Shown here: in pieces, positions 37,764-45,780 of the stretch
Layout of the letters: each line of letters begins with the position of its first letter
How positions within the stretch are numbered: position 1 is the first letter of the stretch
Origin: Collinsella sp.
GTDB taxonomy: Bacteria; Actinomycetota; Coriobacteriia; Coriobacteriales; Coriobacteriaceae
Reading direction: 5' to 3'
DNA length: 64,000 nt
Assembly: GCA_019414045.1 (NCBI GenBank)
Contig: DXMW01000001.1
Span: 42,299 to 106,298 of the forward strand
Notes under the pieces: generated by a model
Seen by the model: the letters and a program-made list of their open reading frames with translations, nothing else
Databases searched by the model: none
What the model was told of the DNA's origin: nothing
Translations under genes and position numbers: made by a program

Positions 37764-38993
37764 CTATACGCGTGTGGCGTCCTTGGGGCTCATGGTCATG
37801 CTCTGGAAGCGATTTTCCATGTATTCATTATCGAAGTACGTGCCGTAGAACTGCGCAACGGGAATATCGTTGACCGTGCCGTTGACGCGCTGATACCAGT
37901 AGTCGAGCGATTGCAGCGTCATGACGCCGTCGACCAGCATGATGATGGTAAAGATGACGGTGGCTGAGTAACGACTCTTCCAGGGAATCATGTTGATGAG
38001 CTTGAGCAATCTGGGCAGCAGCAGCTTGATCCAGATGAGGCCACCCAGACCCCACAGGCAGGCGAAGCCTGTGCAGGTACGTCCGCCGGTAAGGACGGCG
38101 AGCGGATCGGGCATGCCAAAGAGCTTCATATGCGAGTAGCTCCACGAGACCACGCCAAACGAGGTCTGCATAAACCAGCCCACGAACACCTCAAAGCTTG
38201 CACCGAGCAGTGCGCTCACCAAAAAGATAATGATGGGGTTCTTTTTGTAGAAGCGGTTGAGCACCATGGTCATGAGCACAGCGCCAAATCCGTAGATGGG
38301 GCTGAAGGGGCCAAACAGCATGCCGGCGCGGTTCTGGTAGACGCCCGGGTCGTCGACCGTCATGTGCCAGATGTCCTCGGCGATCAGGCCGAGTATGCAG
38401 CAGACAAAGAATACCCAGAACAGGTTGAAGTAGTTGAGCTTGATGTAGCCTTCGCCGGTTTCATCGCGCCCGAGCATGCCCTCGGCGGCGGCGTCGCGAT
38501 CGAGCATCTCCTGCAGGCGGCGCTGCAGCTCGCGCTCCTGGCGCAGCGTGGGGTCGACGGTTGCCGAAAGTGCAACAAGGATGCCGAGCTGGATCGCGGG
38601 ACGCAGCAGGAAGGGCCCGATGCCCTGGAGCATCACGTCGACCAAAAGCTCGACGACGGTGAATGCAATAAGGATGTAGGACAGGCGGGCGGCGTTGCGG
38701 CGCTGGTTTTTGATAAGGTCCAGGCCAAAGATGATTAGGATGACGGCACTTGCCGCAGAGAGCATGATGCCGGCGACGATAAGGCCGACTGCGACGAGCG
38801 TGTTGTCGCCGAGCTTTTCGGTGGCGTTGCCGTTAACAAGTGCCGTGATGACCTGCCACATAAAGGCAGCGACCGACGGGAGCGTGCCCACGCCGGAAAG
38901 GATGCACAGGACGGCGTACACCTTAATGATGAGGGGAATCTTCTTGACCTCTGTGGCGCTGGGGACGCTGGGGTCGAGTTCGTTTCGATCCAT
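37764..38993 (-). CDS. Membrane protein of the ABC transporter type IV (CmpB) family
   Basis: A 409-residue integral membrane protein. The N-terminal half has four helices (residues ~20-155); a charged linker (~160-195) with an Arg/Glu-rich helix follows; the C-terminal half carries about five helices and matches the putative ABC-transporter type IV family (PF06541), with FNLFWVFFVCCILGLIAEDIWH, NRAGMLFGPFSPIYGFGAVL and FSYSHMKLFG-like blocks. The family name is computational and the transport role unproven. The ATG has AAAGG upstream and a good promoter (39020-39048). It stands alone on the minus strand. Confidence 0.8.
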   Translation of the reverse strand: MDRNELDPSVPSATEVKKIPLIIKVYAVLCILSGVGTLPSVAAFMWQVITALVNGNATEKLGDNTLVAVGLIVAGIMLSAASAVILIIFGLDLIKNQRRNAARLSYILIAFTVVELLVDVMLQGIGPFLLRPAIQLGILVALSATVDPTLRQERELQRRLQEMLDRDAAAEGMLGRDETGEGYIKLNYFNLFWVFFVCCILGLIAEDIWHMTVDDPGVYQNRAGMLFGPFSPIYGFGAVLMTMVLNRFYKKNPIIIFLVSALLGASFEVFVGWFMQTSFGVVSWSYSHMKLFGMPDPLAVLTGGRTCTGFACLWGLGGLIWIKLLLPRLLKLINMIPWKSRYSATVIFTIIMLVDGVMTLQSLDYWYQRVNGTVNDIPVAQFYGTYFDNEYMENRFQSMTMSPKDATRV

Positions 38994-39019
38994 ACAGAAC
39001 CTTTCTCGCTTTGTTGTAG

Positions 39020-39048
39020 GTTATAAGGATACGCCGCCGACCTGCCAA
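39020..39048 (-). promoter_or_regulatory. Promoter of the CmpB-type gene
   Basis: On the minus strand -35 TTGGCA (39043-39048) and -10 TATAAC (39020-39025) are 17 bp apart, 27 bases before the start codon. Confidence 0.65.
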
Positions 39049-39231
39049 AAGACAGGACGAACGTCCCAATTGCAACTTTGTAATCCCCAACGGCGGACGC
39101 GGCGGCCATCTGGGGGCGCGGGCACTTACACTGGACAGACCGATAAAATGTTTGGCAACAAAACTGATTATTAGCTCGGTGGGCTTTTAAAAAGCGCTGC
39201 TCATGCGCTGGGGAGCACGTCGCGCCGTGCG

Positions 39232-39237
39232 TATAAT
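39232..39237 (+). promoter_or_regulatory. -10 box of the purF promoter
   Basis: A consensus TATAAT lies 42 bases before the purF start. The -35 region (about 39209-39214) does not match the consensus. The rest of the 38994-39279 gap shows nothing else I can name. Confidence 0.5.
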
Positions 39238-39279
39238 AAGGCGGGTAACGCCAAAAATACGAGGCTCTGAGGGGATACC

Positions 39280-40950
39280 ATGTCTCAAGAAACCATCCGC
39301 GCGGCCGAGCGTGCCGCGGGACAGGTGAACACCATGTCGACGTATGATCCGGACTCCGACCAGCTGCATGAGGAATGTGGCATTTTCGGCGTATGGGCGC
39401 CCGATCGCGACGTGGCTCGACTGACGTACTTTGGCCTGCGTGCGCTGCAGCACCGTGGCCAGGAATCGGCTGGAATCGCCGTGGGTGACGGCGGCACGGT
39501 TATGGTCCGCAAAGATCTGGGCCTGCTCGACCGCGTGTTCTCCAACGCCGACCTGTCGACGCTCTCCGGCCAGCTGGCCGTGGGCCACGTGCGCTATGGC
39601 ACCGCCGGCGCCAAGAGCTGGGAAGCCTCGCAGCCGCATCTTTCCACCATCAACAGCGTCATTATCGCGCTTGCTCACAACGGCACTCTGGTCAACACCG
39701 ACGAGTTGCGCCGTCAGCTGATCGAGCTGGGCGTGCCGTTCCTCTCCAATTCGGATTCCGAGGTCGCGACCAAGCTTATCGGCTACTTTACCCAGCGTAC
39801 GGGCCACCTGCGCGAGGGTATTCGCAAGACCATGGAGCTCGTGCGCGGCGGCTACGCCATGACGCTCATCAACGAGCAGGCGCTCTACGCATTCCGCGAT
39901 CCACACGGCATTCGCCCGCTCGTGCTGGGCAAGCTGGTGGACGAGGGTCTGGACCAGGCCGATGCCGCAGCCGTTTCGCAGCTGCCGTCGCAGGACGGCG
40001 CCGCGACGGTCGACTCCGCCGTCCGTGTCACGCGCGCCGGCGGCTGGGTCGTTGCTTCCGAGACCTGCGCACTCGACATCGTGGGTGCCGAGTACGTCCG
40101 TGACGTCCGTCCCGGCGAGATCTTGCGCATCAGCGCCGAGGGCCTGGTATCCGAGCAGGGCGTGCCTGCAGCCGAAGAGCCCGCCAACTGCATCTTTGAG
40201 CAGGTCTACTTTGCCCGCCCCGACTCCATCATGAACGGCAAGAGCGTCTATGCCTGCCGTTACGACATGGGTCGTCAGCTGGCACATGAGGAGCCCGTCG
40301 AGGCCGACCTGGTCATCGGCGTGCCCGACTCCGGCCTGCCGCCCGCGGAGGGCTATTCGCACGAGAGTGGCATTCCCTTTGGCGAGGGCCTTATCAAGAA
40401 CCGCTACGTGGGCCGTACGTTTATCGAGCCTACGCAGGAGCTGCGTGCCATGGGCGTGCGTATGAAACTCAACCCGCTGCGCGACAACATCGAGGGTAAG
40501 CGCCTGGTCGTTATCGACGACTCCATTGTGCGCGGCACCACCATGGTGCAGCTCGTCAAGATGCTGCGCAACGCCGGCGCCAAGGAGATTCACATCCGCA
40601 TCAACTCGCCCGAGGTCATCTGGCCGTGCTTCTACGGTATCGATACCGACGTGCAGTCGCAGCTTATCAGCGCCAACAAGACGGTCGACGAGATTTGCGA
40701 GTATATCGGCGCCGATTCGCTGGCCTTCCTTTCGGTCGAGGGCCTGCTTAAGGTCATGCCCAAGGGCGGCTACTGCGATGCGTGCTTTACCGGCCGCTAC
40801 CCCGTGGCGATTCCCGAGAGCTTTGGCCGCGACAAGTTTATGGAGGGCTTTAAGCCCCGCAACCTGGACAAGCCGCTGTACTTTGACGATGACGCCGTGG
40901 TCGAGAAATACGACGACCGCAGCTGGGAAGAGGAGCACGGCGAGGCATAA
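39280..40950 (+). CDS. purF: Amidophosphoribosyltransferase
   Basis: A 556-residue enzyme for the first committed step of purine synthesis, PRPP plus glutamine to phosphoribosylamine. The glutaminase nucleophile is Cys33 in HEECGIFGVW, so a 32-residue propeptide must be removed, longer than the 11 residues of B. subtilis. LQHRGQESAG and GHVRYGTAG are intact. The phosphoribosyltransferase domain has the PRPP loop VVIDDSIVRGTTM. Cysteines in GYCDACFTGRYPV indicate the [4Fe-4S] type. The ATG follows GAGGGG. purM follows after a 157-base spacer with a repeat hairpin. Confidence 0.97.
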   Translation: MSQETIRAAERAAGQVNTMSTYDPDSDQLHEECGIFGVWAPDRDVARLTYFGLRALQHRGQESAGIAVGDGGTVMVRKDLGLLDRVFSNADLSTLSGQLAVGHVRYGTAGAKSWEASQPHLSTINSVIIALAHNGTLVNTDELRRQLIELGVPFLSNSDSEVATKLIGYFTQRTGHLREGIRKTMELVRGGYAMTLINEQALYAFRDPHGIRPLVLGKLVDEGLDQADAAAVSQLPSQDGAATVDSAVRVTRAGGWVVASETCALDIVGAEYVRDVRPGEILRISAEGLVSEQGVPAAEEPANCIFEQVYFARPDSIMNGKSVYACRYDMGRQLAHEEPVEADLVIGVPDSGLPPAEGYSHESGIPFGEGLIKNRYVGRTFIEPTQELRAMGVRMKLNPLRDNIEGKRLVVIDDSIVRGTTMVQLVKMLRNAGAKEIHIRINSPEVIWPCFYGIDTDVQSQLISANKTVDEICEYIGADSLAFLSVEGLLKVMPKGGYCDACFTGRYPVAIPESFGRDKFMEGFKPRNLDKPLYFDDDAVVEKYDDRSWEEEHGEA

Positions 40951-40989
40951 AACCTGCCATATGGGGACAGGTTTATTTTGGTAGGTTTT
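40949..40989. repeat. GGGGACAG-family hairpin repeat with a second stem type
   Basis: Arms AAAACCTGCCA (40949-40959) and TGGTAGGTTTT (40979-40989), one mismatch, enclose ATGGGGACAGGTTTATTT. The left arm overlaps the purF stop codon. Copies with the same stem type are at 62952-62989 and 63115-63153. Confidence 0.8.
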
Positions 40990-41107
40990 ACCTGCTGTTT
41001 TGTTGATATGACGGCGCGTGCTGTTATGGCGCGCGCCGAAATGAACGCAACTATGAGCACCGTTTGGCGCCCGTGCGGCGCCATGGTAGTGGGAGAGGAA
41101 GGCTCAG

Positions 41108-42211
41108 ATGAGCGACAGCAAGCATGTGACGTACGAGGACGCCGGCGTCGATACCGCCGAGGGCGGCCGCGCCGTCGACGCGATTAAGCAGATGGTCAAG
41201 GACACTAACCGTTCCGAGGTTATCGGTGGCATCGGCGGCTTTGGCGGCCTGTTCTCGGCTGCCGCGCTCAAGGATATGGAAGACCCGATCCTGATCAGCG
41301 GTACCGACGGCGTGGGCACCAAGCTCGTGCTCGCCCAGATCATGGACCGTCACGAGACGGTTGGCCAGGACCTGGTCGCTATGTGCGTCAACGATATTCT
41401 GGCTTCGGGCGCCGAGCCGCTGTTCTTCCTGGACTACGTTGCCATCGGTCACATCGAGGCCGAGCACATGGCAAAGATTATCAAGGGTGTGGCCGACGGC
41501 TGCAAGCTCGCGGGCTGCGCGCTCGTGGGCGGTGAGATGGCCGAGCACCCGGGCGTCATGGCTCCTGCCGACTACGACCTTGCCGGATTTACCGTGGGCG
41601 TCGTCGACCGTCCCAAGATGCTCGACCCCGCAAACGTCCGCCCGGGCGATGTGATCCTGGGCCTGCCTTCCACCGGCGTGCACTCCAACGGCTACTCGCT
41701 CGTGCGTAAGGTCATTGGCGTCGACGGCGTTAAGCCGGGCACGCCCGAGGCCGTCGCTAAGGCCGAGGAGCTGAGCCGTCCGCTCGAGGAACTCGGCGGT
41801 GCATCGCTGGCAGACGCTCTGTTGGCCCCCACGCGCATCTACGTCAAGCCGATCCTGGAGCTGCTGCGCGGCGGCGCCAACGTGCACGCCATCGCCCACA
41901 TCACTGGCGGCGGTATTACCGAGAACCTCAACCGTGCGCTCGCCGATGACGTCGACGCCGTGGTCACCCGCAACGGTGCCGAGATGGGTTGGGACGTTCC
42001 GCCCGTCATCACCTACGTGTCGCGCCAGGCCGAGCTCGCGCCCAACGAGGCATGCAAGACCTTCAACATGGGCGTCGGCCTGTGCCTGATCGTCGCCCCC
42101 GAGGACGAGGCCGCGGTGACCGAGGCCCTGGTCGCGCTGGGCGAGAAGCCGTTCCGCGTGGGCGAGTGTGTCGAGGGTTCCGGTAAGGTCGTGTACTCCG
42201 ATGAGCGCTAA
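41108..42211 (+). CDS. purM: Phosphoribosylformylglycinamidine cyclo-ligase
   Basis: A 367-residue AIR synthetase that closes the imidazole ring with ATP. Family blocks are IGGIGGFGGLFSAAALKDMEDPILISGTDGVGTK, MCVNDILASGAEPLFFLDY, GCALVGGEMAEHPGVM, and GLPSTGVHSNGYSLVRK. A ribosome site lies in GAGAGGAAGG. The last 11 bases overlap the purN start, so the two are translationally coupled. Confidence 0.97.
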   Translation: MSDSKHVTYEDAGVDTAEGGRAVDAIKQMVKDTNRSEVIGGIGGFGGLFSAAALKDMEDPILISGTDGVGTKLVLAQIMDRHETVGQDLVAMCVNDILASGAEPLFFLDYVAIGHIEAEHMAKIIKGVADGCKLAGCALVGGEMAEHPGVMAPADYDLAGFTVGVVDRPKMLDPANVRPGDVILGLPSTGVHSNGYSLVRKVIGVDGVKPGTPEAVAKAEELSRPLEELGGASLADALLAPTRIYVKPILELLRGGANVHAIAHITGGGITENLNRALADDVDAVVTRNGAEMGWDVPPVITYVSRQAELAPNEACKTFNMGVGLCLIVAPEDEAAVTEALVALGEKPFRVGECVEGSGKVVYSDER

Positions 42212-42902
42212 CGAGCAGATGGCTGCCGCCGAGGGCCTGGACTTTGTGCCCTATACCCGTCCGACTGGCACCGATACGGCTGAGCCGCTCAAGATCGGTG
42301 TGCTCATCAGTGGTTCCGGCACCAACCTGCAGGCACTGATCGACCTGATCGCCGCGGATAAGCTCAATGCTTCGATTGAGCTTGTGGTGTCGAGCCGTCC
42401 TTCGGCTAAGGGTTTGCAGCGTGCAGAGCGCGCGGGCATCCAGACGCTTACGCTGTCCAAGGATGTCTATGCTGATCCCATCGCCGCCGACGAGATCATC
42501 GCGCATGAGCTGCTCGAACGCGGCTGCGAGTACGTGGTGATGGCCGGCTACATGCGCATGGTGCACACGCCGCTGCTGGCGGCGTTTCCCAACCGCGTGG
42601 TCAACTTGCATCCGGCGCTGCTGCCGAGCTTTACCGGCGCGCATGCGATCGACGATGCCTTTGCGCGCGGCGTCAAGGTAACTGGCGTGACCGTGCATTT
42701 CGCCAACGAGATCTACGACAACGGCCCCATCATCGCCCAGCGCGCGCTGGCCGTTGAGGAGGGCTGGGATGTCGATACGCTCGAGGAGCACATCCACGCG
42801 ATTGAGCACGTGCTGTATCCCGAGGTCGTGCAGATGCTCGCCGACGGCCGCGTCCACGTGTTGGAGAGCGGCAAGGTCGCAATTGATGCGCCCCGCGGCT
42901 AG
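42201..42902 (+). CDS. purN: Phosphoribosylglycinamide formyltransferase
   Basis: A 233-residue GAR transformylase using 10-formyl-tetrahydrofolate. The catalytic set is visible: GSGTNLQALID near residue 40, VVNLHPALLPSF (with the catalytic Asn and His) and VHFANEIYDNGPIIAQ (with the catalytic Asp). There is a ~30-residue N-terminal extension. The ATG at 42201 lies inside the end of purM (ATGAGCGCTAA), giving an 11-base overlap. A terminator follows. Confidence 0.95.
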   Translation: MSANEQMAAAEGLDFVPYTRPTGTDTAEPLKIGVLISGSGTNLQALIDLIAADKLNASIELVVSSRPSAKGLQRAERAGIQTLTLSKDVYADPIAADEIIAHELLERGCEYVVMAGYMRMVHTPLLAAFPNRVVNLHPALLPSFTGAHAIDDAFARGVKVTGVTVHFANEIYDNGPIIAQRALAVEEGWDVDTLEEHIHAIEHVLYPEVVQMLADGRVHVLESGKVAIDAPRG

Positions 42903-42933
42903 CGGTGCACAGTGCAATTTAGTTGAGTGGTCA

Positions 42934-42978
42934 GGGTGGTCATTGGCGCCAAGGCGCGCCTGACCACCTTTTGTTTTT
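42934..42978 (+). terminator. Rho-independent terminator of purMN
   Basis: Outer stem 42935-42942 with 42961-42968, inner GGCGCC...GGCGCGCC pairing, then TTTTGTTTTT. Confidence 0.85.
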
Positions 42979-42985
42979 GGTGGTT

Positions 42986-43031
42986 ACCTGCGACGTTCTT
43001 GAATGACCGGTCGTTTAAGAACGTCGCAGGT
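42986..43031. repeat. 46-bp near-perfect palindrome upstream of the orphan EIIA gene
   Basis: Fifteen-base arms (42986-43000 with 43017-43031) are perfect, and the central 16 bases pair as well (two G-T pairs) around ACCGGT, so there is essentially no loop. It lies 24 bases before the EIIA start. It could be a protein-binding site for a dimer or an mRNA hairpin. Confidence 0.7.
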
Positions 43032-43054
43032 GACTAGGTGAGAGAGGTGAGCGC

Positions 43055-43519
43055 ATGGCGGATAACGAAGCACTGTTTACGCCTGAGCTGGTGTTTTTTG
43101 ATTGGGAGTGCGCGACGCCGGATGAGGTGTTTGCGCGGCTCGAGGACGAGCTTGCACCTCGCGGTTACATTGCGCCCGGTTGGCTCGATGCCGTCCGCAC
43201 GCGCGAGGATGCCTATCCCACGGGTCTTGCCATGCCGGCGGCCAACATCGCCATCCCGCACACCGATCCCGGATTTGTGGCTAAGCCCTATATCGCGGTG
43301 GTAAAGCCCGCGGCGCCCGTGGTGTTCAGTGCAATGGCGGGCATGGGTGCCCCCGTGCCGGCGCAGATCATCATCAATCTGGGCATCGCCGAGCCGGGCG
43401 GCCGGGTCGAGGCCCTGCAATCGCTTATGAATATCTTTATGGATGCCGCCGCCGCAGCCGATGTGCTCGGCCAGACCACATGCCAGGGCATGGTCGACGC
43501 CATCCGTCGCCACTTTTAG
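43055..43519 (+). CDS. Orphan PTS EIIA, fructose/galactitol (PTS_EIIA_2) type
   Basis: A 154-residue EIIA of the PTS_EIIA_2 class. The phosphorylatable histidine is His69 in PAANIAIPHTD. FSAMAGMGAPVPAQIIINLGIAEPGGRVEALQSLM matches the family core. No EIIB or EIIC gene lies within the window's vicinity, so it may serve a remote permease, as galactitol-type EIIA do, or act as a regulator like PtsN. A ribosome site is in GAGAGGTGAG. The palindrome upstream may control it. Confidence 0.88.
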   Translation: MADNEALFTPELVFFDWECATPDEVFARLEDELAPRGYIAPGWLDAVRTREDAYPTGLAMPAANIAIPHTDPGFVAKPYIAVVKPAAPVVFSAMAGMGAPVPAQIIINLGIAEPGGRVEALQSLMNIFMDAAAAADVLGQTTCQGMVDAIRRHF

Positions 43520-43526
43520 GGCCGGC

Positions 43527-43595
43527 ACTTGGGGACTGTTCCTAACTGCCGGCAGAAAAGGAATGTCCCTAACTGCCGACAGCCAGAACAGCCCC
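43527..43595. repeat. GGGGAC-type repeat hairpins
   Basis: GCCGGCA...TGCCGGC encloses CTTGGGGACTGTTCCTAAC, and a second pair GGCAG...CTGCC encloses GGAATGTCCCTAA. Both loops are variants of the GGGGACAG core. They lie between the EIIA gene and the foldase gene. Confidence 0.6.
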
Positions 43596-43608
43596 CTTTG
43601 CACCAAAA

Positions 43609-43639
43609 TGGTGCAGATTAACCTGTCCCCCATGCACCA
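43609..43639. repeat. GGGGACAG-family hairpin repeat with stem TGGTGCA
   Basis: TGGTGCA (43609-43615) pairs with TGCACCA (43633-43639). The loop carries ATTAACCTGTCCCCC, the complement of the core. A further GCACCA just upstream offers an alternative partner for the left arm. Confidence 0.7.
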
Positions 43640-43706
43640 GGTGTGTCGCGGGGTCCGCGTTGTGACACAATGGCGTTTGTTCGATTCGTGATGCGAAAGG
43701 CCAACT

Positions 43707-44927
43707 ATGGCAAACAAGAAAAAGAACTCCGAGGCCGCGCCGACGCCCGAGCAGCAGGCTCGCGCTGCCTCCAGCTCTCGTAAGAAGCAGCGCAAGACGT
43801 ACGTGTCTAAGACCGTCAAGATCGTCCTGGTGGTTATCGGCGTGCTGGCAATGCTGCTTTCCGTCTCGGCCATGGCATGCTCCGGTCTCATGTCGCAGGC
43901 AGAGGATACCTCGAGCTACAAGCTTACCGGCGGTGTCGCCGCCACCATCAACGGCACCAACCTCACCGAGGACACCGTGACCAAGCAGATCATGAGCATG
44001 CGCACGTCCTACGGTTACACCAAGGACAAGGACTGGGCGCAGTATCTGGTCGACAACGATCTGACGCCCAAAAAGTACCGCAAGCAGCTCATCGATTCCT
44101 ACACGCAGCAGATTCTGCTCCAGCAGGCGCAGAAGGAAAACGGCGTGACGGTGTCGGACGAGGAGGTCGAGAAGGCATGGAAGGACGCGTGCAAGAGCGC
44201 GGGCGGTGCCAAGGCCTTTAAGAAGACCCTTAAGACCTACGGCTATACCGAGGACACCTACAAGGACTCGCTCAAGGAGAACCTGGCACAGCAAAAGCTT
44301 AAGGACGCCGTGGCGCCCACCAGTAAGCCCAAGGACAGTGAGATCGTCGATTACATCAACGAGAACCTGTCTAACTACAACGATGCCCGCCGCTCATCGA
44401 ACATCCTGATCAAGGTTGATTCCGACGCATCTGACGAGGACAAGGCCGCCGCCAAGGCCAAGGCGCAGGAGTGCCTGGACAAAATCAACTCCGGCGAACT
44501 GAGCTTTGAGGACGCCGTGAAGCAGTATTCCGATGACAGCGGCTCCAAGGAGAAGAAGGGCGATGTGGGCTGGGACAAGCTCACCACCTTCGTCGACAGC
44601 TACCAGGCGGCGCTCGAGGGACTCAACAAGGGCGATGTGAGCGACGTGATCGAGTCGACGTACGGTTACCACGTCATCAAGTGCACTGACTACTTCCATG
44701 TCGATAGCCAGGTCGATGACATCAAGCAGGTACCCAAGGACATCAAGAAGTATATTTCCAACGTGGTGAAGACGCAGGCGGCCAGCACTGTATACAGCGA
44801 GTGGCTGGAACAGTACAAGAAGGACGCCGACATCACCGTCAACCCCATGCCCAAGGACGTACCGTACAACGTCAGCCTGAAGGGCGTCACCAAGAGTTCG
44901 ACCGACGATTCGTCGACGACTGAGTAA
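43707..44927 (+). CDS. Membrane-anchored parvulin-type peptidyl-prolyl isomerase (PrsA/SurA-like)
   Basis: A 406-residue foldase acting outside the membrane. A charged cytoplasmic start (~1-35) and a membrane helix at ~37-58 (IVLVVIGVLAMLLSVSAMAC) precede a SurA-like helical domain (~75-215). The parvulin domain covers ~228-330 (SNILIKVD, GELSFEDAVKQYSDD, KGDVGWDKL, TYGYHVIKC). The Cys after AMA could be lipidated, but AMAC is a poor lipobox. The tail is Ser/Thr/Asp-rich. It probably helps fold secreted proteins such as the large surface proteins here (inference). Confidence 0.88.
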   Translation: MANKKKNSEAAPTPEQQARAASSSRKKQRKTYVSKTVKIVLVVIGVLAMLLSVSAMACSGLMSQAEDTSSYKLTGGVAATINGTNLTEDTVTKQIMSMRTSYGYTKDKDWAQYLVDNDLTPKKYRKQLIDSYTQQILLQQAQKENGVTVSDEEVEKAWKDACKSAGGAKAFKKTLKTYGYTEDTYKDSLKENLAQQKLKDAVAPTSKPKDSEIVDYINENLSNYNDARRSSNILIKVDSDASDEDKAAAKAKAQECLDKINSGELSFEDAVKQYSDDSGSKEKKGDVGWDKLTTFVDSYQAALEGLNKGDVSDVIESTYGYHVIKCTDYFHVDSQVDDIKQVPKDIKKYISNVVKTQAASTVYSEWLEQYKKDADITVNPMPKDVPYNVSLKGVTKSSTDDSSTTE

Positions 44928-44981
44928 TCATGGGGCGGTGCTCATGCGAGTGCCGCCCACACTATTAAGGAGGATTTGCAG

Positions 44982-45425
44982 ATGACCAACGAAGAGCTGC
45001 AGAAGGAAATGATTGCGGCCATGAAGGCCAAGGACAAGGTTCGCCTGTCCATCATTCGCCAGGTCAAGGCCGAGGTGAAGAATATCGAGGTTAACGAGCG
45101 CCGCGACGTGACCGAGGAAGACGTCAACAGCATGATCAAACGTCTGATTAAGCAGACGAGCGAGACGCTGGAGATGTCCATTAAGGCCGGTACCGACCAG
45201 GAGCGTACCGACAATCTGACCGAGCAGGTCAAGATTCTGGAGAGCCTGCTGCCCGCGCAGGTTTCGGGCGAGGAGCTCGAGGCTCTGATCGAGCAGGTCA
45301 TTGCCGAGCTGGGCGCCACGTCCAAGAAGCAGATGGGCCAGGTCATGGGAGCACTCGGCAAGGCCACCGGCGGCAACTTCGATAAGCCGGCTGCGGCAAA
45401 GATCGTCGGCGCCAAACTTGCGTAA
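44982..45425 (+). CDS. GatB/YqeY domain protein
   Basis: A 147-residue YqeY protein, equivalent to the C-terminal tRNA-binding domain of GatB/GatE. The family line TNEELQKEMIAAMKAKDKVRLSIIRQVKAEVKN and the ending KPAAAKIVGAKLA are typical, as is KKQMGQVMGAL. Function is unproven; it may assist tRNA-dependent amidation. The ATG at 44982 follows AAGGAGGA. It is followed directly by structured element B on the other strand. Confidence 0.9.
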   Translation: MTNEELQKEMIAAMKAKDKVRLSIIRQVKAEVKNIEVNERRDVTEEDVNSMIKRLIKQTSETLEMSIKAGTDQERTDNLTEQVKILESLLPAQVSGEELEALIEQVIAELGATSKKQMGQVMGALGKATGGNFDKPAAAKIVGAKLA

Positions 45426-45428
45426 TTT

Positions 45429-45578
45429 GTTACGCGGTTTTACCAAACCGCGTAACGGCTCGACGCTGCAAACCCGTACACGCGGCAATCTGACGTTCAA
45501 TTTCAAGGGCGCGACCATGAGGTCTGCGCCCTTTCATTTCACGTCACCTTGCTCGCGTGTACGGGTTTTCGCTGACTT
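45429..45578 (-). ncRNA. Candidate structured element, copy B
   Basis: Read on the minus strand it carries the same blocks as copy A: AAGTCAGCGAAA, arm, CAAGGTG, centre, CAGATTG, complementary arm, TTGCAGCGTCGAG and a terminal hairpin (45429-45456). Its 14-bp arms (45471-45484 with 45554-45567) are unrelated in sequence to those of copy A. The centre is a strong stem (AAGGGCGC 45505-45512 with 45526-45533), which on the plus strand is followed by T-rich sequence and may also terminate the YqeY transcript. Confidence 0.6.
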
Positions 45579-45649
45579 ATGCTCAACAAGGGCGGTTGTA
45601 TTATTTTCGGGCCTGATGAAGGGCACCTCCCCTGGCTGGTCGTTGGGTG

Positions 45650-45674
45650 CTCATTGGGGACAGACTTAAATGAG
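45650..45674. repeat. GGGGACAG-family short hairpin
   Basis: CTCATT (45650-45655) pairs with AATGAG (45669-45674) around GGGGACAGACTTA. It lies upstream of the amino-acid ABC operon. Confidence 0.6.
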
Positions 45675-45780
45675 TGGGTTAAAGGTTGCGGGTTCTTTAC
45701 GGGAATGTAGTGTGGGCTGCGGAAACGTGGTTCTTTCCGTACAATAGTTCAACTCGTGTAAACGCAGGGAAGGGACATTC

